Assembly: GCF_001413925.1 (NCBI RefSeq)
Contig: NZ_LBMJ01000001.1
Location: 1-64,000 of the forward strand
Direction: 5' to 3'
Length of the DNA stretch: 64,000 bases
Origin: Nonlabens sp. YIK11
GTDB taxonomy: Bacteria; Bacteroidota; Bacteroidia; Flavobacteriales; Flavobacteriaceae
Both the position numbers and the translations under genes were made by a program. Of this stretch, positions 36,074-45,043 are shown in pieces (within the stretch, counting starts at the first letter, position 1; each line of letters opens with the position of its first letter). The notes under the pieces are model-generated. The model was given only the letters and a program-made list of their open reading frames with translations, was not told where the DNA came from and did not search any database.

Positions 36074-38191
36074 ATGGCCATTTTAGGTAAAATCAGGTCT
36101 CAAGGATTGATCCTGATCATCATTATTGCACTAGCGCTTTTTGCCTTTATCATAGGTGATTTGATACGTCAGGGAAGTTTTACAAGTGAGGATCAAAACG
36201 TCATAGGTTATGTGGGCGATACAGAGCTGGATCGTCAACAATTTACCAGACAGGTAGAAGCTACCATGAACCAACGTTCTGGAATGTCTACCATCCAAGC
36301 CGTTAATGGTGTATGGGACCAGCAGGTACGCGACGCTGTTTTGAAACAGCAAGTCGAGGATGCCGGTATCCAAGTCACTGATGAAGAGGTTTCCAACTAC
36401 ATGAAGGCTGCCTATGCTAGATTCCCGCAATTTCAAGATGAAAACGGACAGTTCTCTGACGCTTTATTTGCACAATATGTGAATCAAGCCGCAACGCAAA
36501 ACCCAGAAGGATGGGCACAGGATCTTGCCAGTGCAGAGAATCAAGTGCGCCAGCAAAAGTTGTTTACATTACTTAAAAGTGGTGTAATAGGTACAAGAAC
36601 TGATGGTGAGTTTGCCTATAGACTGGAAAACGATAAGCGTGACTTTCAATATGTCAACATCCCTTATTCTACCATTTCAGACTCTGCCGTAGAGATTACA
36701 AAATCAGACATTAAAGATTACATCAAGAAGCACGAGAAGCAGTTTCAAGCAGATGCCCAACGTGATATTGAATACGTACTTTTTGAAGACAAAGCCTCTA
36801 CTGAGGATATTGCTGCGATTAACAAAGAATTGAATGCTTTGATCAACGGCAAAGAAAACCAGTACAATGAGCAAACTAAAAAAACAGAAACCGTTGCGGG
36901 ATTGAGAGACACTAACAATGTGGAGCTTTTCATCAACGCTAATTCTGATTTACCTTACTCTAACAGATACACCATGGTTTCTAGCTTGACACCAGCCCAA
37001 CGTGAACTTAACAATGTGAATGTAGGCGAAATCTACGGTCCTTACAACGATGGTGAGTATGCTAAAATCTCTAAAGTTGAAGACAGAAAAACCATCAACG
37101 ACAGCGTTAAGAACAGACATATCCTAGTTCCTTTTGCTGGAGCTTCTAGAGCTGGATCTGACGTAACCCGTGACAAGGCGGCTGCAAAGAAAATGGCAGA
37201 CAGCATTCTTGCGACCATAGGTCAAAGTAAAGACAACTACGACGAGAAATATGAGTACTATCAAGAAAATGAACCGCAAATCTTAGCGCAAGATTTAGGT
37301 TGGGTGGTTTACTCTGGTAACGCAGCGCAATTCGCTCCAGGTTACACAAAATTCCTATACGACAACAATGAAGGTACAGTTGGTGTTGCAGAAAGTTCTT
37401 TTGGCTACCATATCATCAGAATTGATGAGACCGCTGGCGCTGGAGAAGCTATCAAACTTGCTACCGTTGCTAAAAAAGTAAACGCATCAAAAGCAACCAG
37501 CAAATCCTTGTACACTAAAACCCAAAAATTCCAACAAGCAGCAGAGAAAGGAAATTTTGAGGCGCTTGCCAAGGAATATGAAGTGACTGCTACGCCTGTT
37601 AGAAACTTAAAGTCGCTTGACGAGAGTCTTCCTGCTTTAGGCCGTAACCGTGACATCGTGAAATGGTCATTTAACAATGAGCGTGAAGTGGGCGATGTAG
37701 AGCGTTTTGAAACTCCTAGAGGTTATGTAGTAGCTCGATTGACTCGCATAGGTGAAGAAGGTCTTATGAGTGTAGAAGAAGCTAGTCCAACGGTAACTCC
37801 TATTTTGAGAAACAAGAAAAAAGCGGAGATGATCATGGTTAAAATCAAGTCTACCGATCTTAACACCATCGCTACCAACCAGAAGCAACAAGTTAGTACT
37901 GCAAATGCAGTGAACCGCAAGTCACCAGTTCTTGCAGGTGTTGGTCAAGAGCCTAAAGTAGTAGGAACTGCTTTTGGCCTTAAAGAAGGTCAAACTTCTG
38001 GACCTATTGCAGGTGAGAAAGGTGTTTTTGTCATCAAACTTACTGGCATTGACAACGCTCCAGATCTAGACAACTATACCAGTGATGCTAGAACAGTAGC
38101 ACAGCGTACGGCTAATCAATCCACTTCTGCCTTAGTGGAGGCTTTGAAAAAAGCTACAGATATTGAGGATAAGAGAGCAGTCTTCTATTAA
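36074..38191 (+). CDS. ppiD: PpiD-like periplasmic peptidyl-prolyl isomerase
   Basis: 705 residues. One N-terminal membrane anchor (LILIIIIALALFAFIIGDLI) is followed by a SurA_N-like chaperone region (about 40-200). A parvulin-type domain lies around 340-455 (NRHILVPFAGASRAG, DLGWVVYSG, SSFGYHIIRID), with a second, weaker parvulin-like segment near 600-680. It assists folding of exported proteins at the inner-membrane surface. A symmetrical terminator follows. Confidence 0.88.
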   Translation: MAILGKIRSQGLILIIIIALALFAFIIGDLIRQGSFTSEDQNVIGYVGDTELDRQQFTRQVEATMNQRSGMSTIQAVNGVWDQQVRDAVLKQQVEDAGIQVTDEEVSNYMKAAYARFPQFQDENGQFSDALFAQYVNQAATQNPEGWAQDLASAENQVRQQKLFTLLKSGVIGTRTDGEFAYRLENDKRDFQYVNIPYSTISDSAVEITKSDIKDYIKKHEKQFQADAQRDIEYVLFEDKASTEDIAAINKELNALINGKENQYNEQTKKTETVAGLRDTNNVELFINANSDLPYSNRYTMVSSLTPAQRELNNVNVGEIYGPYNDGEYAKISKVEDRKTINDSVKNRHILVPFAGASRAGSDVTRDKAAAKKMADSILATIGQSKDNYDEKYEYYQENEPQILAQDLGWVVYSGNAAQFAPGYTKFLYDNNEGTVGVAESSFGYHIIRIDETAGAGEAIKLATVAKKVNASKATSKSLYTKTQKFQQAAEKGNFEALAKEYEVTATPVRNLKSLDESLPALGRNRDIVKWSFNNEREVGDVERFETPRGYVVARLTRIGEEGLMSVEEASPTVTPILRNKKKAEMIMVKIKSTDLNTIATNQKQQVSTANAVNRKSPVLAGVGQEPKVVGTAFGLKEGQTSGPIAGEKGVFVIKLTGIDNAPDLDNYTSDARTVAQRTANQSTSALVEALKKATDIEDKRAVFY

Positions 38192-38209
38192 TAGAAAACT
38201 CAGTTCCAT

Positions 38210-38244
38210 AAAAAAGCCTTTACGATTCACGTAAAGGCTTTTTT
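38210..38244. terminator. Bidirectional terminator between ppiD and the GYDIA kinase gene
   Basis: 15-bp perfect stem AAAAAAGCCTTTACG / CGTAAAGGCTTTTTT with loop ATTCA. A/T runs on both sides let it serve both convergent genes. Confidence 0.92.
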
Positions 38245-38264
38245 AATTTAAACCAGATCGATTT

Positions 38265-39209
38265 TTAAGAATCCAATACCACTTCTTTCCAGCGATACAT
38301 CGTTTGATATCCTTTTTCCTGAAAATATTTCATAGCTTCTTCATCTCCAGTGACTAGAACAAAATCGCCGCCCCAACCGCCTAGGGATTTGATGGCTCCT
38401 TTATAGTCTGGAAACAACCGTAGTTTTACTGGCTCTACTCCTATCAGTTCACCAATGATTTGTTCGTGTTTCTCAATTACCTCTTGAAAGGCCTCTAGAT
38501 CGTCTTCGGTTTCTAAGAACTTTTTGGGCATTTCATTCAACCGTTCTCTATTCTCATCGGTGAGATGTTGTGGATCAAAGCTGGCAATAGAATCGCGGCT
38601 GTTTTGCTTTTGATTGAGATAGATAAAATATAATTGATCCTTGAACGATGGCTCGTAGCTAATGGGAACTTCTTGTGGCTGTCCATCATTATAATTATAC
38701 ACTACTGGAGAATTTGCTTGGGCACATGCAATATCATAGCCGCTACCACCAAAACATTCAAACTGCAAGGCATAAGCATCACAACCCAACCATTGCGCGA
38801 CCATAGAAATTAACGTGGAGCTTGTTCCCATTCCAGACTGATAATCAAAATCCAATCGAGTCACTGCGTCAAATCCTTGATCAAAATTGGTAGCCTCTAT
38901 TAGTTTTAAAGCAGTACGTAATATTTGTACCAGTTTTTTGGTGACTTCCTTATCACCTTTGAATCTTACATCAGTCAGCTGACTTATCAGGAAACTATCT
39001 TCATACCATATTGAACCGTCTGCATTGTAGCTGGTCCATGTAATAAGCTCGTCTGTTCGTGGATCAATCTCCAATCGCTGATCCAACTTTAGAGGTATGG
39101 CTAGTGCGTCCACATTGTCCAGTACAGCATACTCTCCAGTAAGCAAAAACTTACCGTGAGCAGAAAAAGATGCTTTCTTGACAAGAAACAAAGAGGCTTC
39201 GGGATTCAT
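38265..39209 (-). CDS. GYDIA-family GHMP kinase (probable mevalonate-pathway kinase)
   Basis: 314 residues. The N-terminal GHMP start (SFSAHGKFLLTGEYAVLD), the ATP loop GMGTSSTLIS and the family signature GGSGYDIACAQA are all present. It shares one base with the upstream HMG-CoA reductase stop (TAATG), so the two are translationally coupled. That coupling points to a mevalonate-pathway substrate. Because mvaD and a mevalonate-kinase-like start lie together at the window end, phosphomevalonate kinase is my best inference; annotation as mevalonate kinase is the alternative. Confidence 0.8.
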   Translation of the reverse strand: MNPEASLFLVKKASFSAHGKFLLTGEYAVLDNVDALAIPLKLDQRLEIDPRTDELITWTSYNADGSIWYEDSFLISQLTDVRFKGDKEVTKKLVQILRTALKLIEATNFDQGFDAVTRLDFDYQSGMGTSSTLISMVAQWLGCDAYALQFECFGGSGYDIACAQANSPVVYNYNDGQPQEVPISYEPSFKDQLYFIYLNQKQNSRDSIASFDPQHLTDENRERLNEMPKKFLETEDDLEAFQEVIEKHEQIIGELIGVEPVKLRLFPDYKGAIKSLGGWGGDFVLVTGDEEAMKYFQEKGYQTMYRWKEVVLDS

Positions 39210-40516
39210 TATCGCAACTTTTGTAGGGTTTCCTTCAATGCAGTAAAGCTAGGCGTCTTGTCTGCAAACTCCTTTCTTAAGACCCTTTTCTCTTCATCTG
39301 TTGCTCCTATCTGCTCCAGCATATTGGTTAGGTGCATTTTCATGTGACCGGACTGGATGCCGGTCGTTACCAAGGAGTGCAAAGCGGCAAAGTTTTGTGC
39401 AAGACCACATACTGCCGTGATGGACATCAATTCTTGCGCATCAGGTTGCTCCATAATCTGCAGCGACAACTTTGCTAGTGGATGTAAAGAGGTTAAACCA
39501 CCTACGGTTCCCAACGCTAGCGGGAAATCTGCTTCAAAAGTGAATGTTCCATCTTCTACTCGAGCTGCGGTAAGACTGCGATATTGACCACTACGAGCAG
39601 CATAGGCATGAACGCCAGCTTCCACGGCTCTAAAATCATTACCGGTAGCAAGAACCACGGCATCAATCCCATTCATGATTCCTTTATTATGGGTGACCGC
39701 GCGATAAGGTTCTACCGTTGCGATCTCCACTGCTTCCACAAATTTGCGGGCAAATTCTTCACCTGTAACACCGTTTATCGTGCCTATATCTTCCACAGGA
39801 CATGAAACCTTGACGTTCACCACGCATTCTGGGACGTAGTTACTCAAAATGGACATGATCACTTCTGGTTGGGCGATGGAGAAACCTTGAAAATCGGCAG
39901 CTTTTTGTTTGAAGGTTGTTGCCAGTTGCTCCAGGACTGTATTGATGAAGTTGGCGCCCATCGCATCGCGTGTGTCAAAGGTCGCATGCAGTTGGTAGTA
40001 ACCTCTTAATGCTTCCGTTTTATCTACCAATCGCAATTCTTGCAAGCCGCCACCTCGAGATTTCATGCTGGCGTTGATAAGCTCTATAGATTGTAGTAAG
40101 TCCGCTTTCGCGAAAGCGTAAAATGCTTCCATCTCACTGCGCAATCCATTATATTTGATATGCACTTGCCCAGATTTTGTGGTGCCCTTGATGGTCGTTT
40201 TAAAGCCATCGCGATCCAACCAGAATTTGGCCGCTTTACTTGCTGCAGCCACAACACTACTTTCTTCAATGACCATAGGGATGGTCTTGAGCTGGCCGTT
40301 GATCAGAAAATTGGGTGCCAGACCCATGGGCAAATAGTAATTGGTAATCGTATTCTCGCTAAAACCGTCGTGCAGTTCCTGCAACTTCTCATGGGTGTTC
40401 CAGTATTGTAAAATTGTTTCTCGAGCGGTGGCATCGTTGTCAAGATGGTTGGAAATCAACCAGTCTACTTTATCAGATTTGGAGAGTTTGGAAAAACCTT
40501 GAATGGGTTGGTTCAT
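39209..40516 (-). CDS. mvaA: Hydroxymethylglutaryl-CoA reductase, class II
   Basis: 435 residues. Class II features are GFSKLSKSDKVDWL at the N-terminus, the Glu in MVIEESSVVAAASKAAK, VVLATGNDFRAVEAG, and the late GLAQNFAALHSLVTTGIQSGHM with the catalytic His region. It reduces HMG-CoA to mevalonate; class II enzymes can run either way, and the adjacent kinase supports biosynthesis here. A palindrome copy at 40103 is read as YAFAKAD. A 150-bp gap separates it from the divergent peptidase gene. Confidence 0.92.
   Translation of the reverse strand: MNQPIQGFSKLSKSDKVDWLISNHLDNDATARETILQYWNTHEKLQELHDGFSENTITNYYLPMGLAPNFLINGQLKTIPMVIEESSVVAAASKAAKFWLDRDGFKTTIKGTTKSGQVHIKYNGLRSEMEAFYAFAKADLLQSIELINASMKSRGGGLQELRLVDKTEALRGYYQLHATFDTRDAMGANFINTVLEQLATTFKQKAADFQGFSIAQPEVIMSILSNYVPECVVNVKVSCPVEDIGTINGVTGEEFARKFVEAVEIATVEPYRAVTHNKGIMNGIDAVVLATGNDFRAVEAGVHAYAARSGQYRSLTAARVEDGTFTFEADFPLALGTVGGLTSLHPLAKLSLQIMEQPDAQELMSITAVCGLAQNFAALHSLVTTGIQSGHMKMHLTNMLEQIGATDEEKRVLRKEFADKTPSFTALKETLQKLR
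40103..40118. repeat. CGCTTTCGCGAAAGCG palindrome, copy 10
   Basis: Perfect copy in mvaA, read as AFAKA on the minus strand. Confidence 0.97.
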
Positions 40517-40666
40517 AAATGGCGTTTAAATATGTAAATATACGATGCGTAGTAGAAAGCCGTCCGGCGTATAATCGCTCAAAAACCCTCAATAATTGGG
40601 AAATTTTTACTAAAATTGAAGGCCTTGTCGAGGATTTCTACTTTACGAACAATTTAAACCTATTTC

Positions 40667-42820
40667 ATGATTAAAAACATCGCTTTTCTACTGACCTTTT
40701 TGCTGGTCGGCGGCAATGCCATTGCGCAGCAAAATATTACGGTAGAAGATATTTACACGGGAACTTTTTCAACTAACGGACTTCAATCCCTTAATTCCCT
40801 AAAAAACGGAACGGAATACCTGGTATTGAACTACAATGCAGATCGCAGCCAGACCGTGGATAAATATAGCTATGAAACTGGTGAAAAAATCGCAACGCTA
40901 GTTTCCAGCAATGACTTGAACCTACCTATACGCAATTACATCTTGAGCGAGGACGAGCAACAAATGTTGATCGTATCACAGCGCATCCCAATTTTTAGAA
41001 GGTCTGCCAACAGTATGGTGCATGTCTATAACTTGAATACTAAAACACTAACGCCATTGAGTGAGAACCTTGTGCGTAGCGCTTCTTTCTCTCCAGACGG
41101 CAAGAAAGTAGGGTATGTTTTTGAAAATAATTTGTATTACAAGGATTTGATTAACGGTGAAACCGTGCAAGTGACCGATGATGGTGTTACCAACCAATTG
41201 ATTAATGGTGTGACCGATTGGGTGTATGAAGAGGAATTCTCTCTGGTACGCGCCTATGAGTTTAGCCCAGATGGAAAACAAATTGCTTTTATTTCTTTTG
41301 ATGAAACTGAAGTTCCAGAATTCTCGATGGATGTTTATGGAACTGGATTGTATCAAAGACCTTACGTATTTAAATACCCTAAAGCTGGTGAAAATAATAG
41401 TGTCGTTGCCCTTAACGTTTACGACGTCGCTTCTAAAACCAGAAAAGAGATTGATCTAGATCGTGATGGAGAATTTTACATCGCCCGCATCAACTATTCA
41501 CCTAACGGCAAACTTGCCGCTCAAGTACTAAACCGCTATCAGAACGAGTTAGATTTTTACTATGTAGACCAACAAGGAAATGCCAGCATCGCATTCACAG
41601 AAAAAGATGATGCCTATGTTGATGTGACCGACGATCTTACATTCTTAGATGATGGCAGCTTTTTATGGACCAGCGAGAAGGACAACTGGAGACACATCTA
41701 CCTTTATGATGCAGACGGTAAAGAGAAAAGCCAGATCACGAGCGGTGATTGGGACGTTACCTCTTATTACGGTTATGACCCTAAATCTAAACGCATCTAT
41801 TATCAAAGTACAGAAGATGGTAGCATCAATCGTGGTATTTATTCCATATCGCTCAAGGCGAAAGGCAAGAAAAAACTATCCTCTAAAATCGGATCCAACA
41901 GTGCTACCTTTAGCGACAACTTTACCTACTTCATCAACACCTATTCCAGCGCAAACCGACCACCTGTATATACCTTGAACCAAGCTAAAGATGGAAAGCA
42001 GGTACGCGAGATACAGAACAACAATGGTCTGTTGGTAAAGCTAGAAGATTATCTACTTTCTCCTAAAGAATTCTCTACCATCAACGTCAATGGCAATGAT
42101 TTGAACATGTATATGATGAAGCCTTTGAACTTTGACCCTGCTAAAAAATATCCTGTATTGATGTTTCAGTATAGTGGTCCAGGTTCCCAATCGGTATCAA
42201 ATTCTTGGTACGGCTCCAATGATTACTGGCACAGCATGTTAGCAAATGAAGGTTATATCATTGCATGCGTAGATCCTAGAGGTACAGGCTACAAAGGTGC
42301 CGATTTCAAGAAAATGACCCAAAAGGAATTGGGTAAATATGAGGTTGAAGATCAAATCCAGGCCGCAAGACAATTGGGCGCCATGGATTACATTGATGCA
42401 GATCGCATAGGTATTTGGGGCTGGAGTTATGGTGGATTTATGAGTTCCAACTGTATTTTAAAAGGTAATGATGTTTTCAGTACTGCCATCGCAGTCGCAC
42501 CGGTGACCAACTGGAGATATTATGATACAATCTACACGGAACGTTATATGACCACACCACAAGAAAACCCTACCGGTTATGATGAAAATAGCCCTATCAA
42601 CCATGTAGATAAACTAAAAGGGAATTATCTACTGGTTCACGGTAGCGCTGATGATAATGTCCATGTGCAAAATACCATGCAAATGATTGAAGCTTTGGTT
42701 CAAGCTAACAAGCAATTTGACTGGGCGATCTATCCAGACAAAAACCATGGCATCTATGGCGGTAACACACGCATTCACTTGTATAACAAGATGACCAACT
42801 TTATTAAGGAAAACCTTTAA
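40667..42820 (+). CDS. S9 family prolyl peptidase, dipeptidyl peptidase IV type
   Basis: 717 residues with a signal peptide (GGNAIAQQ, about 1-20). An eight-bladed propeller (DPPIV_N, about 90-440) includes the double-Glu region WVYEEEFSLVRAYEFSPDGK that fixes the peptide N-terminus. The alpha/beta-hydrolase domain has Ser in GWSYGGFM (about 587), Asp in GSADDNVHV and His in KNHGIYGG. It removes N-terminal X-Pro dipeptides outside the cytoplasm. The POT peptide transporter starts 24 bp downstream, so cleavage and uptake may be coupled. Confidence 0.92.
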   Translation: MIKNIAFLLTFLLVGGNAIAQQNITVEDIYTGTFSTNGLQSLNSLKNGTEYLVLNYNADRSQTVDKYSYETGEKIATLVSSNDLNLPIRNYILSEDEQQMLIVSQRIPIFRRSANSMVHVYNLNTKTLTPLSENLVRSASFSPDGKKVGYVFENNLYYKDLINGETVQVTDDGVTNQLINGVTDWVYEEEFSLVRAYEFSPDGKQIAFISFDETEVPEFSMDVYGTGLYQRPYVFKYPKAGENNSVVALNVYDVASKTRKEIDLDRDGEFYIARINYSPNGKLAAQVLNRYQNELDFYYVDQQGNASIAFTEKDDAYVDVTDDLTFLDDGSFLWTSEKDNWRHIYLYDADGKEKSQITSGDWDVTSYYGYDPKSKRIYYQSTEDGSINRGIYSISLKAKGKKKLSSKIGSNSATFSDNFTYFINTYSSANRPPVYTLNQAKDGKQVREIQNNNGLLVKLEDYLLSPKEFSTINVNGNDLNMYMMKPLNFDPAKKYPVLMFQYSGPGSQSVSNSWYGSNDYWHSMLANEGYIIACVDPRGTGYKGADFKKMTQKELGKYEVEDQIQAARQLGAMDYIDADRIGIWGWSYGGFMSSNCILKGNDVFSTAIAVAPVTNWRYYDTIYTERYMTTPQENPTGYDENSPINHVDKLKGNYLLVHGSADDNVHVQNTMQMIEALVQANKQFDWAIYPDKNHGIYGGNTRIHLYNKMTNFIKENL

Positions 42821-42844
42821 AAATTCTAACTACAATAAATAATT

Positions 42845-44440
42845 ATGGAATATAAATTCGGTGGTTCGATTACCAATCAGAAAACAGTATTAGGACATCC
42901 TTCTGGTTTATTTGTATTGTTCTTTACTGAAATGTGGGAACGATTTTCCTACTATGGAATGCGAGCCTTATTGGTACTTTTCCTTATTTCAACTGTCATA
43001 GATGGTGGTTGGGGCTGGGAACGTGCTGACGCAACCTTATTATATGGTTGGTACACTGGACTAGTGTACCTTACTCCTATCATTGGAGGTTTCATAGCCG
43101 ATAAATTCACTGGGTATCGCAATGCGATCATAATCGGCGCACTATTGATGACCTTAGGTCATGCCAGTATGGCTCTGGAAGGATTCACGAGCAACTTTTT
43201 CTACTTAGGATTGACCTTGTTGATTTTAGGTAACGGAATGTTCAAGCCAAACATATCTTCCATTGTGGGCCAATTATACAAATCGCAAGGCAAAGAAAAG
43301 GATGCAGGGTACACGATCTTCTATATGGGAATCAACGCTGGTGCATTTTTAGGAATTTTACTTTGTGGTTATATAGGCGAGTCTCCTGATTGGGGTTGGC
43401 ACTATGGATTTGGTCTTGCTGGAATTTTTATGTTTTTCGGTATGCTACAATTCTATTTTGCACAAAAGATTTTTGGACGAATAGGCCTGTCGCCTTCTAA
43501 AACTCAAGATTTTGACGATGCAGTAGAGAATGAATACGAGAAAACAACTGAGGTTGTTGAGGAAATCGCAGATGAAGCCAAAAGATCCATTGTTACCAGG
43601 GATCGTTTGATCGTAATAAGCGTTTTTGCCTTCTTTACGATATTCTTTTGGTGGGCCTTTGAGCAAGCAGGAAGTTCCATGACCATCTTTGCCAACGATT
43701 ATACAGATCGCGTACTGGAAGGAAATGGCGCCGTAGCTTTCAAGGTAGTTAATACATTACTTACCGTAGGACCTATGTTAATCATCACCTACGTTTTGCT
43801 CATGTTATTTAGACAGACCTTTAGCAAATACGGACTGGCTAATATATTGCTGGCGATTAGTTTTGTTATCATTTGGATCATCGTGATATACATGCTGTTT
43901 AAGCAATTCAACGATCCTGCACCAGAGGTTCCAGCCTCATGGTTTGGAATTTTGAACTCTTTCTTTATCATCGCCTTTGCACCATTGTTTTCTAAAATTT
44001 GGGAAAGCAAATACAATCCATCTGGACCCGTTAAGTTTGCGGTTGGATTAATCTTGTTGGGATTAGGGTTTGGATTCTTGGCCTATGGATCTATGAGTGT
44101 ACCATTAGGAGCAAAAACAGCATCATTGAGTATGATATTTTTGGTAGTTGCTTATCTGCTCCACACCCTAGGTGAATTATGTGTATCACCGGTAGGTTTA
44201 TCTTATGTAAGTAAGTTGGCTCCTGTAAAATTGGTTGGACTTATGTTTGGGATTTGGTTTACGGCAAACTTTATCGCAAACCTTACAGCTGGATGGACCG
44301 CAAGCTATTTGGATCCTATTGTAGAAGGATATGGCCTCGCCACATTCTTTGGGATTTTTGCAGCCATTCCAATCGCAGCTGGCCTAGTGATGCTTGCTAT
44401 CAATAAATGGATGATTTCAAAGATGCACGGTGTTCGTTAA
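42845..44440 (+). CDS. POT family proton-coupled peptide transporter
   Basis: 531 residues, 12-14 hydrophobic helices. Family signatures are FTEMWERFSYYGMRALL (the ExxER-type motif of helix 1), TPIIGGFIADK, and the PTR2 block NGMFKPNISSIVGQLY then FYMGINAGAFLG. It imports di- and tripeptides with protons. It is placed directly after the DPP IV-type peptidase, which supplies dipeptides, and is followed by a strong hairpin terminator. Confidence 0.93.
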   Translation: MEYKFGGSITNQKTVLGHPSGLFVLFFTEMWERFSYYGMRALLVLFLISTVIDGGWGWERADATLLYGWYTGLVYLTPIIGGFIADKFTGYRNAIIIGALLMTLGHASMALEGFTSNFFYLGLTLLILGNGMFKPNISSIVGQLYKSQGKEKDAGYTIFYMGINAGAFLGILLCGYIGESPDWGWHYGFGLAGIFMFFGMLQFYFAQKIFGRIGLSPSKTQDFDDAVENEYEKTTEVVEEIADEAKRSIVTRDRLIVISVFAFFTIFFWWAFEQAGSSMTIFANDYTDRVLEGNGAVAFKVVNTLLTVGPMLIITYVLLMLFRQTFSKYGLANILLAISFVIIWIIVIYMLFKQFNDPAPEVPASWFGILNSFFIIAFAPLFSKIWESKYNPSGPVKFAVGLILLGLGFGFLAYGSMSVPLGAKTASLSMIFLVVAYLLHTLGELCVSPVGLSYVSKLAPVKLVGLMFGIWFTANFIANLTAGWTASYLDPIVEGYGLATFFGIFAAIPIAAGLVMLAINKWMISKMHGVR

Positions 44441-44462
44441 TATTGGCACTCATTCATATTTC

Positions 44463-44489
44463 AAAACGCACCTCTTTGGTGCGTTTTTT
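44463..44489 (+). terminator. Rho-independent terminator after the POT transporter
   Basis: Stem AAAACGCACC / GGTGCGTTTT, loop TCTTT, then extra T residues. Confidence 0.92.
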
Positions 44490-44503
44490 GCTTTGGTAGA
44501 CTG

Positions 44504-44511
44504 TAAATTTG
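44504..44511 (+). promoter_or_regulatory. Predicted -7 promoter box of the thioredoxin-like gene
   Basis: TAAATTTG followed by CAGC, ending only 4 bp before the ATG. If used, transcription would begin near or at the start codon, giving a leaderless or very short-leader mRNA. Confidence 0.45.
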
Positions 44512-44515
44512 CAGC

Positions 44516-45043
44516 ATGACACGATTTCTTTTTATCATATTTCTTTTTTCGGCAGGGATTTGCTCTGCGCAGGTGAATTGGATGACGATGAATGAAGCTT
44601 TGGCGGCACAGAAAAAGCAGCCTCGCAAGATCCTGTTCAAGACTTATACAGAGACTTGTCCTAATTGCAAGTGGATGGATAAGCACGCTTTCGCGAAAGC
44701 GGAAATAGCGTCTTTCATCAATTCCAACTATTATCCCGTGAAATTTGATGCCGAAGGAAAGGAACCGATCACGTACAAGGGCAAAAGCTACGGTAACAAG
44801 AACTACAAAAAATTCCCTGGCGCGCAACACGAGTTTGCAGAAGCCATGAAGATCTTTGAATATCCTACACTCATTTTCTTTGATGAAAATGCCGATGTCA
44901 TCAATCCAATACCTGGTAAAATGGGACCAAAAAAACTGGAAATCTATATCACCATGCTAGCTGATGATACGTACAAATCAATCAGAACTGGTAAAGACTG
45001 GGCAGATTATCAAGCCAGTTTTAACTACCAGTTGCAGGATTAA
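44516..45043 (+). CDS. Exported thioredoxin-like protein
   Basis: 175 residues with a signal peptide (SAGICSAQ, about 1-18). A thioredoxin fold has the redox pair in TETCPNCKWMDKHAF (CxxC) and the cis-Pro segment FEYPTLIFFDENADV. It resembles periplasmic disulfide reductases and DUF255-type proteins. The palindrome at 44686 encodes HAFAKAE straight after the active-site helix. Its 3' end overlaps convergent comEC by 4 bp. The substrate is unknown. Confidence 0.85.
   Translation: MTRFLFIIFLFSAGICSAQVNWMTMNEALAAQKKQPRKILFKTYTETCPNCKWMDKHAFAKAEIASFINSNYYPVKFDAEGKEPITYKGKSYGNKNYKKFPGAQHEFAEAMKIFEYPTLIFFDENADVINPIPGKMGPKKLEIYITMLADDTYKSIRTGKDWADYQASFNYQLQD
44686..44701. repeat. CGCTTTCGCGAAAGCG palindrome, copy 11
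   Basis: Perfect copy in the thioredoxin-like gene, read as HAFAKAE. Confidence 0.97.
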
